Part shown: piece by piece, positions 35,260 to 44,142 of the stretch
Numbering within the stretch: position 1 is the first letter of the stretch
Layout of the letters: every line of letters starts with the position of its first letter
Assembly: GCF_021026095.1 (NCBI RefSeq)
Contig: NZ_JAJNCU010000003.1
Location: forward strand, 372,001-436,000
Source of the DNA: Salinicoccus halitifaciens
GTDB lineage: Bacteria > Bacillota > Bacilli > Staphylococcales > Salinicoccaceae
DNA length: 64,000 nucleotides
Reading direction: 5' to 3'
The notes under the pieces: model-generated
What the model saw: the letters and a program-made list of their open reading frames with translations, nothing else
What the model was told of the DNA's origin: nothing
The model's database searches: none
Made by a program: the position numbers and the translations under genes

Positions 35260-35261
35260 GG

Positions 35262-36773
35262 TCATGTTCTTGTAAATTCAGGGCTGCCCTCCACTGTGGA
35301 AGTTTCGGTTTTTTCAGCCGGCACTCTGCCGAATATGAAGCTGCCGCCGACATAGATCGCAACGTTGATCATCAGACCCCAGATGCCGCTGAATATGCCG
35401 AGCGGGGTGAGTCCGAGGAAGGTGAAGGATGCCGCAACCAGTGCACCGACCAGCATGCCCGTGAAGACGGACTTCGCATGGCTGCGCTCCCAGTACAGGC
35501 CGAGTATGATTGCCGGTGCAACCTGTATCAATATTTCCAGTTTGAGGACGAAGATCTGATACAGCGTGCCGGGCGGGTTCCATGCGATGAGCAGCAGGAA
35601 CGCGACGACGATGACACCGATGATTTTACCGACATGTATCTTTTTAGTATCGGATGCTTCCGGATTGATGTATCTGCCGTAAATATCTTTTGAAATGATG
35701 GATGAGAATGTCAGCAGCACCGAATCCGCGGTGGAGACGATGGCTGCAATGATGCCGCCGAACAGGAGCACCATCGCGATATAGAAGATGATGTTCTGAT
35801 TGGCGAGCGTGCTGGCCATGATGCCGACAAGCTGTTCCGACTGCTCGACCGAAAGGTTCGGGTAGGCAGTGTAGGCCATGATGCCGATGAAGAAGACCAC
35901 GCCTGCGGTCAGAAATGGCATCCAGGCCATCTGTGTGAACGAGCGTTTCAAGGCCCGTTCATTTTTAGCGGAGAATATCCGCTGTATGGCGTTCGGATAG
36001 ACTGCAGCCCCGATGCCGACAAGGATCAGGAAGTTGCTCCACCTGACAAGGCCGCCGCCTTCCGGCACGCCAAGGTTTTCAGGAGAGTAGGTGCGCATAT
36101 AATCCCCTGCAGCCGGCACGCCGCCGAAATAGATGATGGTCCCGATCAGAAGCATGAAAACCCCGACAAGGAGGGCGATGCCCTGCATCGTATCCGTATA
36201 GGCGACCGAGCGCATGCCCCCGAGCCATCCGTAGGCGATCATGATGATGATGAAGAATATCACCCCGGCCTGATAAGGCACGGTGCCCCCCGTAAGGCCC
36301 GATACACCCTGCCCGATTGCGACAAGCTGTTCGAGCAGGAAATTCGCAAGTGCATACAGCATGATGATCGCCGCAAGGATCGAGACAGCCTTTGATTTGA
36401 ATTTCATCTCCAGCCAGTCGACGGGTGTGACTATATTATGTTTCTTCCCGAGTTTGTACATCCTCGGCGCAAAGCTCAAGTACACCAGGATGATCATGAT
36501 GAAGAACGGTATCGTCACCAAGTTCGCATAACCGACGCGGTACGCTTCGGCAGAATAGCCGACGACCGTATTTCCGCTGTACTGGGTGGCGAAGAAAGTG
36601 AAGAACAGCACCATCGTGCCCAGGCCGCGGCCGCCCAGATAGTACTCATCAAGGCTGCTGTGGACTTTTTTATTCTTCATATATGTAATGACGCCGATGC
36701 CGAGCATGATCAGCCCGTAGAACAGCATGATCAGGATGCCGGACATTCCTGAAAAAGCCAAATCCATTTCCAT
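35262..36773 (-). CDS. Sodium:solute symporter (SSS family)
   Basis: The 503-aa protein has about 13 membrane helices and SSS features: YYLGGRGLGTMVLFFTFFATQYSGNTVVGYSAEAY in the first helices and a STADSVLLTFSSIISKDIY segment that forms the sodium site. It imports an organic solute with Na+; whether a carboxylate, amino acid or other compound cannot be told. GGAGAAG precedes the ATG. The small membrane protein at 36776 ends two nt upstream and is co-transcribed, as often seen for a subgroup of SSS carriers. Confidence 0.9.
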   Translation of the reverse strand: MEMDLAFSGMSGILIMLFYGLIMLGIGVITYMKNKKVHSSLDEYYLGGRGLGTMVLFFTFFATQYSGNTVVGYSAEAYRVGYANLVTIPFFIMIILVYLSFAPRMYKLGKKHNIVTPVDWLEMKFKSKAVSILAAIIMLYALANFLLEQLVAIGQGVSGLTGGTVPYQAGVIFFIIIMIAYGWLGGMRSVAYTDTMQGIALLVGVFMLLIGTIIYFGGVPAAGDYMRTYSPENLGVPEGGGLVRWSNFLILVGIGAAVYPNAIQRIFSAKNERALKRSFTQMAWMPFLTAGVVFFIGIMAYTAYPNLSVEQSEQLVGIMASTLANQNIIFYIAMVLLFGGIIAAIVSTADSVLLTFSSIISKDIYGRYINPEASDTKKIHVGKIIGVIVVAFLLLIAWNPPGTLYQIFVLKLEILIQVAPAIILGLYWERSHAKSVFTGMLVGALVAASFTFLGLTPLGIFSGIWGLMINVAIYVGGSFIFGRVPAEKTETSTVEGSPEFTRT

Positions 36774-36775
36774 GA

Positions 36776-37006
36776 TTACTTCTCCTCCCCGTTTTCTTCC
36801 TCATCCAGAGTATCCCAGTGATAATGGATGACGTATGTGATGTAAAGCGATAAGACGATGCTCATGATGATGATGACGATTGCCCAGAGCGGTACGCCAT
36901 AGATGAGCACAGGTTCTCCCCCTGACGGGAAGTACCATGGGTTCAGCATGATGAAGATGACCAGAAAACCGAGCCAGATTTTCTTGTTTTTGATGGGTTC
37001 CTTCAT
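36776..37006 (-). CDS. DUF3311-like small membrane partner of the SSS symporter
   Basis: The 76-aa protein has two membrane helices (KIWLGFLVIFIMLNPWYF and PLWAIVIIIMSIVLSLYITYVI) and an acidic tail ending EENGEEK. Size, the PWYF after helix one and the position before an SSS symporter fit the DUF3311 family, thought to be an accessory of such transporters. AGGAGGAGAAGG precedes the ATG. The role is unproven. Confidence 0.75.
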   Translation of the reverse strand: MKEPIKNKKIWLGFLVIFIMLNPWYFPSGGEPVLIYGVPLWAIVIIIMSIVLSLYITYVIHYHWDTLDEEENGEEK

Positions 37007-37224
37007 TCCTTCTCCTCCTGATTTTGAATTTCCCGACTGCCTTGAAGCCCGGCAGTGAGCATAATTACCGAATACATTAACATTTTCAAACAGAAATTTC
37101 TATACTTTCTGAATTTTAAATTAATGAATGCGTTTTCAAATGTGTGAATAGGCTCACCCCTTCAGATTACTTCGTGGATTTCGGGGGAATGTATAAGGTA
37201 AACGCAATGAAAGGAAAGATGTTC

Positions 37225-38355
37225 ATGAAAACTGCTGCGGACATCATCATCGGACTCGTTGAAAAATTTGATGTGCATGATGCCGGCTCCAGGAGAGCAC
37301 ACGGCAAGGGAAATCATTATAAAGCACGCGTGGAACTGAATGAGGCGGGGAAAGACATCTTCGGGGAGGTGGAAAATGCGGTCGTGAGGTTGTCGAACGC
37401 CGCGACCAACGATAAAGTGCCGGACTGGCTGGTCAATATAAAGGGATGTTCGGTGAGGTTCAACCATCCCCTCCGGCCGATTGATATCATCGGCATCAAC
37501 TTCCCCTACTTTCCGTTCGATTCGGCTGCAGAGACTCTGGACGTGCTCTACAGGATCCATTTTTATCTGGAGGATAAAAGTGCAGGCCGTTTCATGGATA
37601 TATTCAGGGCCGGGGGACTATACAGGGATCTCGGCAAGATTCTCAAATGGATGCCGAAGCGCACGGATATGGACCACCTGTATTACACCGCACACAGTTA
37701 CGGCGGGGAACACTATAAGATGAAGCTGGATTATCACCCGGGAAATGACCGGATTGAAATATACGCGGAAAAAGATGAGCACCTCACGGATTATCATCCG
37801 GGACCGGCAATCCACCTCGGTTCGATACTCATCGATCCCCATTCCACCGGGAAGGAAGTGAAATATTTCGATGTCCTGAATGCACCTCCGGGAATGCCTC
37901 CGAATGGGAACCTGCCGCTGCTCCGCCACTACGTCTATAAACGCTCATTCCTGCGCCGGATGGAAGAGAAGCTGCTGGACGGGAAGGACCTCAGGATGCT
38001 CGAGGAAGTATGGGCGGAGGAGAAATATTTCGTCCTTTCGAAAAGCCAGCGGATTTATGATGAAATCCGTGAGCTGATCAAAAAAGGCACAGACATGTCC
38101 GCCACACGGTTCAGGGAGCTGCTTGATGAAGCCTATGCCTTAAAATATGAGGAGAAGCACCTGCGGAATTACCTGCAGCACGTGTGGGGGCATTTCAAAG
38201 ATGAAGCGGATGAAAGCGAGAAGGCACATTACACAAAACTTTCGGAGCATCCGGATCCCGAAGCGGTCAATGCCTTTATCCATGACCTTGCTTTAAAGTA
38301 CGAAGAGCCTTATATACTCCGCACGACCATGGTGAAGACAAGAGGACGGTCATAG
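37225..38355 (+). CDS. Divergent catalase-family heme protein with helical tail
   Basis: The 376-aa protein (from ATG 37225) has the catalase-fold marks in order: distal His26 in RRAHGKG, Arg55 in VVRLSNA, Asn92 in DIIGINFPYF, and the proximal heme-ligand pattern R-x3-Y-x6-R at Arg234, Tyr238 and Arg245. It is thus closer to small catalase-related peroxidases than to full-size catalases, and residues 246-376 form an extra charged helical tail not seen in typical minimal members. Peroxidase activity is inference. Several in-frame ATGs exist (37144, 37189, 37207); 37225 has AAAGGAAAG at suitable distance and an N-terminus without extra residues. Confidence 0.65.
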   Translation: MKTAADIIIGLVEKFDVHDAGSRRAHGKGNHYKARVELNEAGKDIFGEVENAVVRLSNAATNDKVPDWLVNIKGCSVRFNHPLRPIDIIGINFPYFPFDSAAETLDVLYRIHFYLEDKSAGRFMDIFRAGGLYRDLGKILKWMPKRTDMDHLYYTAHSYGGEHYKMKLDYHPGNDRIEIYAEKDEHLTDYHPGPAIHLGSILIDPHSTGKEVKYFDVLNAPPGMPPNGNLPLLRHYVYKRSFLRRMEEKLLDGKDLRMLEEVWAEEKYFVLSKSQRIYDEIRELIKKGTDMSATRFRELLDEAYALKYEEKHLRNYLQHVWGHFKDEADESEKAHYTKLSEHPDPEAVNAFIHDLALKYEEPYILRTTMVKTRGRS

Positions 38356-38384
38356 GATATGCCGGAAGCTGTCCGATAAAAATG

Positions 38385-38419
38385 AAAGAAGTCCGGTCAT
38401 CATGACCGGACTTCTTTTT
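38385..38419. terminator. Bidirectional terminator between catalase-like and TetR genes
   Basis: AAAGAAGTCCGGTCAT and ATGACCGGACTTCTTT are exact complements around a single C, followed by T-runs on both strands. Confidence 0.9.
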
Positions 38420-38445
38420 ATATCAGTAAGACTTTAGACCTGTGC

Positions 38446-39072
38446 TCAACGCAGGCGCTCCATATATATACCGCGGAGAATTTTAAGCTGTGCATCCCCA
38501 TCGGGATTGGTCTCCAGTTCGAGGACGCTTTTCATCAAGGCAAGCTTCCTGGCAAATAAGCCGTAGTTGTTGATCATCGTCATGATTTCATGGGTGACGG
38601 ATTTTCCTCCCGGCAGGGAACCGTCGGCCTGCCCTTCTGTCACCAGTACACTGACGATATCGGAGATTTCATTCCGTATTTCGAAGTATTCAGCGGCTGT
38701 CACTTCATAATCTGAAATTTCCCCGATGTTCGCATCGAATATATCGATGAACTTCGCCTGATTAAGGGAAACTTCATCCCCGAACTTGTTCATATGATCG
38801 AAAACCATTCCGATCTTTTCAATCCCGGGCAAAGTGCGCCGATGTAAATTATGGAAAAAATCAAGTTCACCGGTGAGTATTTCAACGGCCACAGCCACGA
38901 TGATCAGATGCTTCTTTGGAAAGTACCGGAAAAGTGTGGCGATCCCGATACCGGCATCATCGGCGATATCTTGCATCTGGACACTGTCCCAGCTGTTCCG
39001 GGTGAAGAGCTCAAGCGCCGCTTCGATGATGGCACGGTTCTTTTTTTCCCTGTTATTCTGCTGTTTTGTCAT
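38446..39072 (-). CDS. TetR-family regulator of the SDR gene at 39192
   Basis: The 208-aa protein has a TetR helix-turn-helix (VQMQDIADDAGIGIATLFRYFPKKHLIIVA, about residues 31-60) and a helical ligand domain. GGAGGTGG precedes the ATG. It is divergent from a short-chain dehydrogenase, and a 25-bp perfect palindrome lies between them beside a TATAAT box, so it likely represses both itself and the dehydrogenase. The ligand is unknown. Confidence 0.88.
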   Translation of the reverse strand: MTKQQNNREKKNRAIIEAALELFTRNSWDSVQMQDIADDAGIGIATLFRYFPKKHLIIVAVAVEILTGELDFFHNLHRRTLPGIEKIGMVFDHMNKFGDEVSLNQAKFIDIFDANIGEISDYEVTAAEYFEIRNEISDIVSVLVTEGQADGSLPGGKSVTHEIMTMINNYGLFARKLALMKSVLELETNPDGDAQLKILRGIYMERLR

Positions 39073-39143
39073 AATGCCACCTCCGGTTCATAAATATATT
39101 ATAATGCATGGGTCAAATGATGGCGCATCATTCTCCCGGGCGG

Positions 39144-39175
39144 TATAATGAAAATGATAGTCAGACTATCATTTT
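39144..39175. promoter_or_regulatory. TATAAT box and 25-bp palindromic TetR operator
   Basis: TATAAT at 39144-39149 is followed at 39151-39175 by a palindrome with perfect 12-nt arms (AAAATGATAGTC and GACTATCATTTT) around one A. The site ends 16 nt before the SDR start, overlapping its likely transcription start. This is the clearest operator in the window. Confidence 0.8.
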
Positions 39176-39191
39176 ATGGGGAGGTTCATTC

Positions 39192-39926
39192 ATGACAAGA
39201 TTATCAGAAAAAGTGGCCATCGTTACAGGTGGAGCAAGAGGTATGGGGGAAGCGCATGTCCGCCGTTTTTTAGAGGAAGGCGCGAAAGTCGTGTTCACGG
39301 ACATCAATGAGGAAGCGGGACAAAAGCTTGCTGAAGAACTCGGGGAGAATGCTGTTTTCATCAAGCATGATGTCACTGAGCAGTCCGGCTGGGAGCAGGT
39401 CGTTGAAACTGCAGAATCCACATTCGGATCTGTCAATGTGCTGGTCAACAATGCCGGCATCAGCATGAGCAAGACGATTTTTGACATGACGGAAGAAGAA
39501 TACAGGAAAATCATCGATATCAACCAGGTCTCCGTATTCCTCGGCATCAAGGCTGTACTGCCCTCAATGCAGAAAGCCGAAGGCGGATCGATCGTGAACA
39601 TCTCATCGATGAACGGGATCGTCGGCGGTGCGCCGGGCTATACGGATTCCAAATTTGCAGTCAGAGGCCTGACTAAAGCGGCGGCACTCCAACTGGGTGC
39701 CCTCGGCATCAGGGTCAATTCCGTCCACCCGGGCGTGATTGAAACACCGATGGTGTCTGAAGGCGATGCGGTCGAGCAGATCAGGCAGTTCGCGAAGCAG
39801 ATTCCGATGCAGCGCATGGCCCAGGCTGAAGAAGTCACGAACATGGTCGTCTTCCTCGCCTCGGATGAAGCAAGTTATTCCACAGGATCTGAATTCGTCA
39901 TCGACGGCGGTATGACGGCAATGTAA
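39192..39926 (+). CDS. Short-chain dehydrogenase/reductase, TetR-controlled
   Basis: The 244-aa enzyme is a classical SDR: TGGARGMGEAH, NNAGIS, catalytic Ser in NISSMNG, then YTDSKFA with the Tyr/Lys pair, and PGVIETPM. CDI-like FTDINEEAG after strand two prefers NAD(H). Relatives are annotated as glucose-1- or hydroxysteroid dehydrogenases but the substrate is open. The start at 39192 follows GGGGAGG; the upstream ATG at 39108 lies on the far side of the operator. A terminator follows at once. Confidence 0.88.
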   Translation: MTRLSEKVAIVTGGARGMGEAHVRRFLEEGAKVVFTDINEEAGQKLAEELGENAVFIKHDVTEQSGWEQVVETAESTFGSVNVLVNNAGISMSKTIFDMTEEEYRKIIDINQVSVFLGIKAVLPSMQKAEGGSIVNISSMNGIVGGAPGYTDSKFAVRGLTKAAALQLGALGIRVNSVHPGVIETPMVSEGDAVEQIRQFAKQIPMQRMAQAEEVTNMVVFLASDEASYSTGSEFVIDGGMTAM

Positions 39927-39937
39927 ATAAAATGGTG

Positions 39938-39974
39938 AAGGTCACGGCATTTTGATGCTGTGGCCTTTATTTTA
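39938..39974 (+). terminator. Terminator of the SDR gene at 39192
   Basis: AAGGTCAC-G-GCAT pairs with ATGC-T-GTGGCCTT, followed by TATTTTAT. Confidence 0.75.
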
Positions 39975-40072
39975 TAGCCAGGCAGCTTGAAAGTTTCATA
40001 TAATGAAACTGAAGGAGTACATTTTGAAGATATCGATGGTGCATCCTATACTATAACAGCGAGGTGGAAGCC

Positions 40073-40822
40073 ATGACGAAAAACCATTCGGCCACATTAA
40101 AAAAAGGGCTGCGTGTACTGGAGCTGATCAAGAAAAAAACGGGGACGACCATGCGGGATGTTCAGGAGGCATTCAACCTGAGCAAATCGACTGCATTCCG
40201 TCTGCTGACGACTTTGGAGGACATGGGTTACGTCTATAAAATCCAAACGCAGTACTACCTTGACCCGAACAACTTCATGGAAAAGTCCGAAAAGCAGTCC
40301 CTCCGGGAATGGACATCATTGAATTCCATCTACCAGATCGCAAAAAGCCTTCAGATGAGCACTTACCTCGGCAAAGTGGAAGGTACGGACCTCGTCATGT
40401 CACAAGTCCTGCACGCCCCTTTCACAGAGAAGGCCGAAGATGAAATCGGCAACAGGAGCGGACTCCATCAGACGGCGCTCGGCAAGGTCATACTTGCCCA
40501 CTATGAAGAGGTTAAAAGAGTGGCTTTGATGAAGAAGATGCAGCTTGAACCGAAGACCGAAAACACATTTCAGGATTCCCAGCTGTTTTCCTATCATTTA
40601 AAAGTGATCCGGGAAGATGGATATGCATTCGATGATGAGGAGCTCGAAATCGGCATCCGGTGCATCGCCGTGCCGGTCTACCGGAACGGGGAAGTGATCG
40701 CCGCGCTCGCCGTGGCCGCCCCGCCGGAAGACATCACGAAAAGCAACATGAGGGAAATCGTATCGAAACTACATCAGGGCAGCAAAGCGGTCACCGGGGA
40801 AATCGAGGCTTTGGACAAATAA
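40073..40822 (+). CDS. IclR-family transcriptional regulator
   Basis: The 249-aa protein has an IclR winged helix (LKKGLRVLELIKKKTGTTMRDVQEAFNLSKSTAFRLLTTLEDMGYV, about residues 8-52) and the IclR ligand domain with GLHQTALGKVILAH and RCIAVPVYRNGEVIAALAVAAP. GAGGTGG precedes the ATG at 40073. The OYE-type reductase at 40857 starts 34 nt after its stop, so they are probably one operon and the regulator may sense that enzyme's substrate. Confidence 0.88.
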   Translation: MTKNHSATLKKGLRVLELIKKKTGTTMRDVQEAFNLSKSTAFRLLTTLEDMGYVYKIQTQYYLDPNNFMEKSEKQSLREWTSLNSIYQIAKSLQMSTYLGKVEGTDLVMSQVLHAPFTEKAEDEIGNRSGLHQTALGKVILAHYEEVKRVALMKKMQLEPKTENTFQDSQLFSYHLKVIREDGYAFDDEELEIGIRCIAVPVYRNGEVIAALAVAAPPEDITKSNMREIVSKLHQGSKAVTGEIEALDK

Positions 40823-40856
40823 ATGAAGATCAATCATGAAAGAGGAATCAAATAGG

Positions 40857-42008
40857 ATGAATAAAGAGTACAAGGATTTATTTCAGGATTTTACATTCAA
40901 AAGTGGTGTGCATGTGAGGAACCGTTTGATGATGCCCCCGATGACGACATTTTCAGCGGATGAAAATGATTTTGTTTCGGATGAAGAACTCGCCTATTAT
41001 AAAGAGCGGGCGGACGGCGTGGGCACCATCATCACCGCATGTGCCTATGTGTCGGACAACGGCAAGGGCTTCGAAGGCCAGATGAGCATTGCGGACGATG
41101 AGACGATCGGCCGTCTGAAGGAACTTTCCGGCGTGATACATGAAGGCGGCGCCAAAGGCATCGTCCAGCTGTACCACGGCGGACGCCTTGCGGTACCGCA
41201 CCTCACTCCGGGCGGGGAGACCGTCAGCGCGAGCGCCGTCGTCCCTCTGTCAGACCGCGGTTTCTACAGCATCGACCAGACGCCGCGTGCACTTGGAACC
41301 GAAGAGGTGTACGGCATCATAGATGATTTCGCCGAGGCCACACGGAGATCGATCGAAGCGGGCTTCGACGGTGTGGAACTGCACGGTGCGACAGGCTACC
41401 TGCTGCAGCAGTTCGTCTCGCCCCACTCCAATTTACGGACGGATGAATTCCAGGACAGACATCTGTTTGCACTGAAATTGATTGAAGCGGTAAAAAAGGT
41501 TGTTGCGGAACATGCAGTGAAACCATTCATGGTGGGTTACCGATTTTCCCCTGAGGAACCGGAAACACCGGGCATCACGATGAGGGAGACATTCGCATTT
41601 CTGGATGCCCTGATTGAAACGGAATCTTTGGATTACCTGCATATGGCGGCGACTGATGCATGGTCCCCGGCACGGCGCGGTGTGGACAGCGAAAAGTCAC
41701 GTGCGGAATTGATTGCTGAACATGTGGATGGACGCCTGCCTGTGATCGGCGTGGGCAGCATCCTCACTCCTCGCGATGCATCGGCTGTGCTTGAAAAAGG
41801 CGGCATGGATTTTGCAGCGGTGGGCCGTGCACTGGTGGTCGATCCGAAATGGGTTGATAAGATCCGTGACGGCAAAGAAGAAACGATTATAGATCATCTG
41901 ACGGAAAACGACCGGACTAAAGCGGTCATCCCGGCACCATTATGGAAACACATCATGGAAGTGGAAGGCTGGTTCCCGGTCAGGCGGACAGCCGACAGCA
42001 TCAGATAA
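40857..42008 (+). CDS. OYE-type NADH:flavin oxidoreductase 2
   Basis: The 383-aa protein shows the same plan as the OYE at 27162: RNRLMMPPMTTFSADEND, IVQLYHGGRLA, FDGVELHGATGYLLQQFVSPHSNLRTDEF, GYRFSPEEPETPGI and AAVGRALVVDPKW. It is an FMN-dependent reductase of activated alkenes or related acceptors. The start at 40857 (MNKEYKDLF) aligns with the first residues of the other OYE; GAGGAA lies 11 nt before it. It follows the IclR gene in the same direction, and downstream lies an unusual nested hairpin before the convergent SDR gene. Confidence 0.88.
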   Translation: MNKEYKDLFQDFTFKSGVHVRNRLMMPPMTTFSADENDFVSDEELAYYKERADGVGTIITACAYVSDNGKGFEGQMSIADDETIGRLKELSGVIHEGGAKGIVQLYHGGRLAVPHLTPGGETVSASAVVPLSDRGFYSIDQTPRALGTEEVYGIIDDFAEATRRSIEAGFDGVELHGATGYLLQQFVSPHSNLRTDEFQDRHLFALKLIEAVKKVVAEHAVKPFMVGYRFSPEEPETPGITMRETFAFLDALIETESLDYLHMAATDAWSPARRGVDSEKSRAELIAEHVDGRLPVIGVGSILTPRDASAVLEKGGMDFAAVGRALVVDPKWVDKIRDGKEETIIDHLTENDRTKAVIPAPLWKHIMEVEGWFPVRRTADSIR

Positions 42009-42022
42009 AAAGCGGGAAAGGC

Positions 42023-42127
42023 AAGACCCCCGGACTCAGAGCACTCACTCTGGGGTGCCCCCATAAAGTTGAACTCCAAAATTCAACTTTATGGGTTCAC
42101 CTCACTCTGACTCCCGGGGGTCTTTTA
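42023..42127. terminator. Nested hairpin, bidirectional terminator
   Basis: The outer stem AAGACCCCCGG-ACTCAGAG pairs with CTCTGA-CTCCCGGGGGTCTT (one bulge). Inside it, CCCATAAAGTTGAA (42060-42073) and TTCAACTTTATGGG (42082-42095) form a second perfect 14-bp stem with an 8-nt loop. T-runs flank the plus side. It lies between converging OYE and SDR genes. A hairpin inside a hairpin with unpaired arms is not usual for an ordinary terminator. Confidence 0.65.
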
Positions 42128-42139
42128 TTCCTGTCGATA

Positions 42140-42928
42140 TCAATCAAAGCTGAGCGGGCGCGACACTTTGTTGATCTGCCCGCCGTCGACCATAATCGTC
42201 TGGCCGCTGATGTATGACGACTCATCCGAAGCGAGGAAGAGGCATGTTTTTGCGATGTCCTCGACCGTGCCGAAGCGGCCCATCGGATTGAACGCGAGCG
42301 ATTCCTCCAGCGCCTTCTCCGGATCTTCCAGGCTGTCGAACGTCTTTTGAAGCATCGGCGTCTCGACCGTGCTCGGCCCCACGGCATTCACCCGGATCTG
42401 GTCTTTACCGTAATCGAGGGCCATCTGGCGCGTCAGGGCAGTCAGGCCGCCTTTCGCCGTCGCATATGCTGCAAGTCTCGTGATCGTCGTTTCTGCATGC
42501 CAGGAGACGATGTTGATGATCGATCCCCCGCCCCGCTTCTGCATTTCGGGGATAGTGTATTTACTGCCGAGGAAGGCACCCGTCAGACTCACATTCATCA
42601 GGCTGTTCCACTCTTCCAGTGACGTTTCGAGCACTGATTTACGGTAATTGACTGCAGCATTGTTGACGAGGATGTCCACCCCGCTGAACTTTCCGGCAGT
42701 GAATCTTATGAGATCCTTCACGTCATCCTCATCACCGACATCCGTCCTATGAAAGGCAACCTGCAGATTTTCATTTTTGAACTCCGTTTCTGCGAGCATA
42801 CCGGTTTCGCTGTTGATGTCTGCAATGACGACTTTCGCCCCTTCTTCAGCGAACACTTTGGCTATACCCCTGCCGATCCCCTGGCTGCCGCCGGTGACGA
42901 TCGCAACTTTGTCTTTCAATCTCATCAT
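42140..42928 (-). CDS. Short-chain dehydrogenase/reductase
   Basis: The 262-aa enzyme has TGGSQGIGRGIA, NNAAVN, the catalytic segment IVSWHAETT...YATAKGG and VDGGQIN at the C-terminus. The serine-tyrosine-lysine triad is present, and IADINSETG suggests NAD(H). AGGAGATGAA precedes the two adjacent ATGs. The substrate is unknown; it stands beside the OYE/IclR operon but on the opposite strand, so a functional link is only by position. Confidence 0.88.
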   Translation of the reverse strand: MMRLKDKVAIVTGGSQGIGRGIAKVFAEEGAKVVIADINSETGMLAETEFKNENLQVAFHRTDVGDEDDVKDLIRFTAGKFSGVDILVNNAAVNYRKSVLETSLEEWNSLMNVSLTGAFLGSKYTIPEMQKRGGGSIINIVSWHAETTITRLAAYATAKGGLTALTRQMALDYGKDQIRVNAVGPSTVETPMLQKTFDSLEDPEKALEESLAFNPMGRFGTVEDIAKTCLFLASDESSYISGQTIMVDGGQINKVSRPLSFD

Positions 42929-43018
42929 TTCATCTCCTAAAGTTATTCTTCTATCAATTATACTTGAAGGAAACAGGAATAAACTACACCTTTCCTTTCG
43001 GATGGTTGTGGTTTATTT

Positions 43019-43711
43019 TCACAGTGGTTTTTCATGCAGAAGATCCGGGCTCCGGTCACGCCAGTTTTTATTCTCCATCCATCTTTTAAGCCGGGGCAGT
43101 GCCATATGGTACAAGCTGATTGAAATGAAGATGCCCGCCATGCCGAAGGTGAAGCCTCCGATGGTGTCTGAGGGATAGTGGACCCCGAGGTAGACTCTTG
43201 ATGCCATCACGAAAAGGACAATTGCGGAGGCCGCTGCGCCGATGAGGATTTTCTGCCATGGTGCTTTCACTGCAAGGATCAGTATGACTCCAAGGAAGCC
43301 GTAGAAAATCACCGCAGCGATCGAGTGGCCGCTCGGATAGCTCAGTGAAGTTTCCATCGTAATGACCAGCAGGTCAGGGCGTTCACGGCCGATCAGTGCT
43401 TTCATCGTGTCCATGAAGAAGGATGCACATATATAGATGGTGAGTCCGAACCACAATCCTGCGATATACATCCTTTTGATCATCAGTATCAATACGACGG
43501 CCACAGTGAGTATGAGCATGGCGGGGAAACCCGCAATGTCCGTCGCAACGGATATAAAACCAGCGCCCCTTTCGGTGAGCCGGCCCTGGATCAAAGCCGT
43601 GAGGGTATAATCGAAACGCTGCACCCACGAAAGGTCCATAAGGACGGCGATGGTGATGATGGCATACAACAGTAAAAAAATGATTCCTGCAATAAAGAAA
43701 TTCCTGATCAT
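43019..43711 (-). CDS. PAP2-family membrane phosphatase
   Basis: The 230-aa protein has about six membrane helices and the three PAP2 motifs: KALIGRERP (about residue 106-114), YPSGHS and SRVYLGVHYPSD. Such enzymes dephosphorylate undecaprenyl-pyrophosphate, phosphatidic acid or similar lipids at the outer membrane face. The start at 43711 is chosen for AAAAGGAG; the ORF can be extended to 43738. The DUF3021 gene ends 35 nt upstream of it in the same direction, so they may be co-transcribed. Confidence 0.88.
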   Translation of the reverse strand: MIRNFFIAGIIFLLLYAIITIAVLMDLSWVQRFDYTLTALIQGRLTERGAGFISVATDIAGFPAMLILTVAVVLILMIKRMYIAGLWFGLTIYICASFFMDTMKALIGRERPDLLVITMETSLSYPSGHSIAAVIFYGFLGVILILAVKAPWQKILIGAAASAIVLFVMASRVYLGVHYPSDTIGGFTFGMAGIFISISLYHMALPRLKRWMENKNWRDRSPDLLHEKPL

Positions 43712-43746
43712 CGCCCTGCTCCTTTTACCAAATTCCATATAAAATA

Positions 43747-44142
43747 TTATACATATTTACTGCCGGAAATTGTAAGGATTTCAGAAAGCGAATGTGCGAT
43801 GGACGGGGCAAGCACCTGGATGATATTGAATATGATGAAAGAGTTGGCAAAATCGGTGGTGAACATGACGGGGTCATAGGTGATAATCAACAGCAGAGGG
43901 TAGACGGTGACAAGAGTTGCTATGTAATGTACAAAGACGCGTTTTATAAGGCTCCAGCGGCAAATGTGATAAATTGCACTTCCACATCCCAGAAAAAAAG
44001 CGATGAAACCATAATAGAGGAAGGTTCTCACACTATCAGCCGGGCCGATGAACAGGCTCCATATCGAAAGCAGGACAAAGATCGACAAAAGTGCTGCGCC
44101 TCTGAAGAATCCACGAACAAAGAGATTAATATGAACCACCAC
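43747..44142 (-). CDS. DUF3021 membrane protein
   Basis: The protein (up to 131 aa) has four membrane helices: RGAALLSIFVLLSIWSLFIG, FLYYGFIAFFLGCGSAIYHI, VHYIATLVTVYPLLLII and FIIFNIIQVLAPSIAHSL, the layout of DUF3021. The tandem GTG codons at the 5' end have no properly spaced ribosome site. AAAGGTGG lies 8 nt before ATT at 44130, which would give MNLFVRGFFRGAALL, the usual family start. In other Bacillota DUF3021 genes follow LytTR regulators; none is here. Confidence 0.7.
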   Translation of the reverse strand: MVVHINLFVRGFFRGAALLSIFVLLSIWSLFIGPADSVRTFLYYGFIAFFLGCGSAIYHICRWSLIKRVFVHYIATLVTVYPLLLIITYDPVMFTTDFANSFIIFNIIQVLAPSIAHSLSEILTISGSKYV

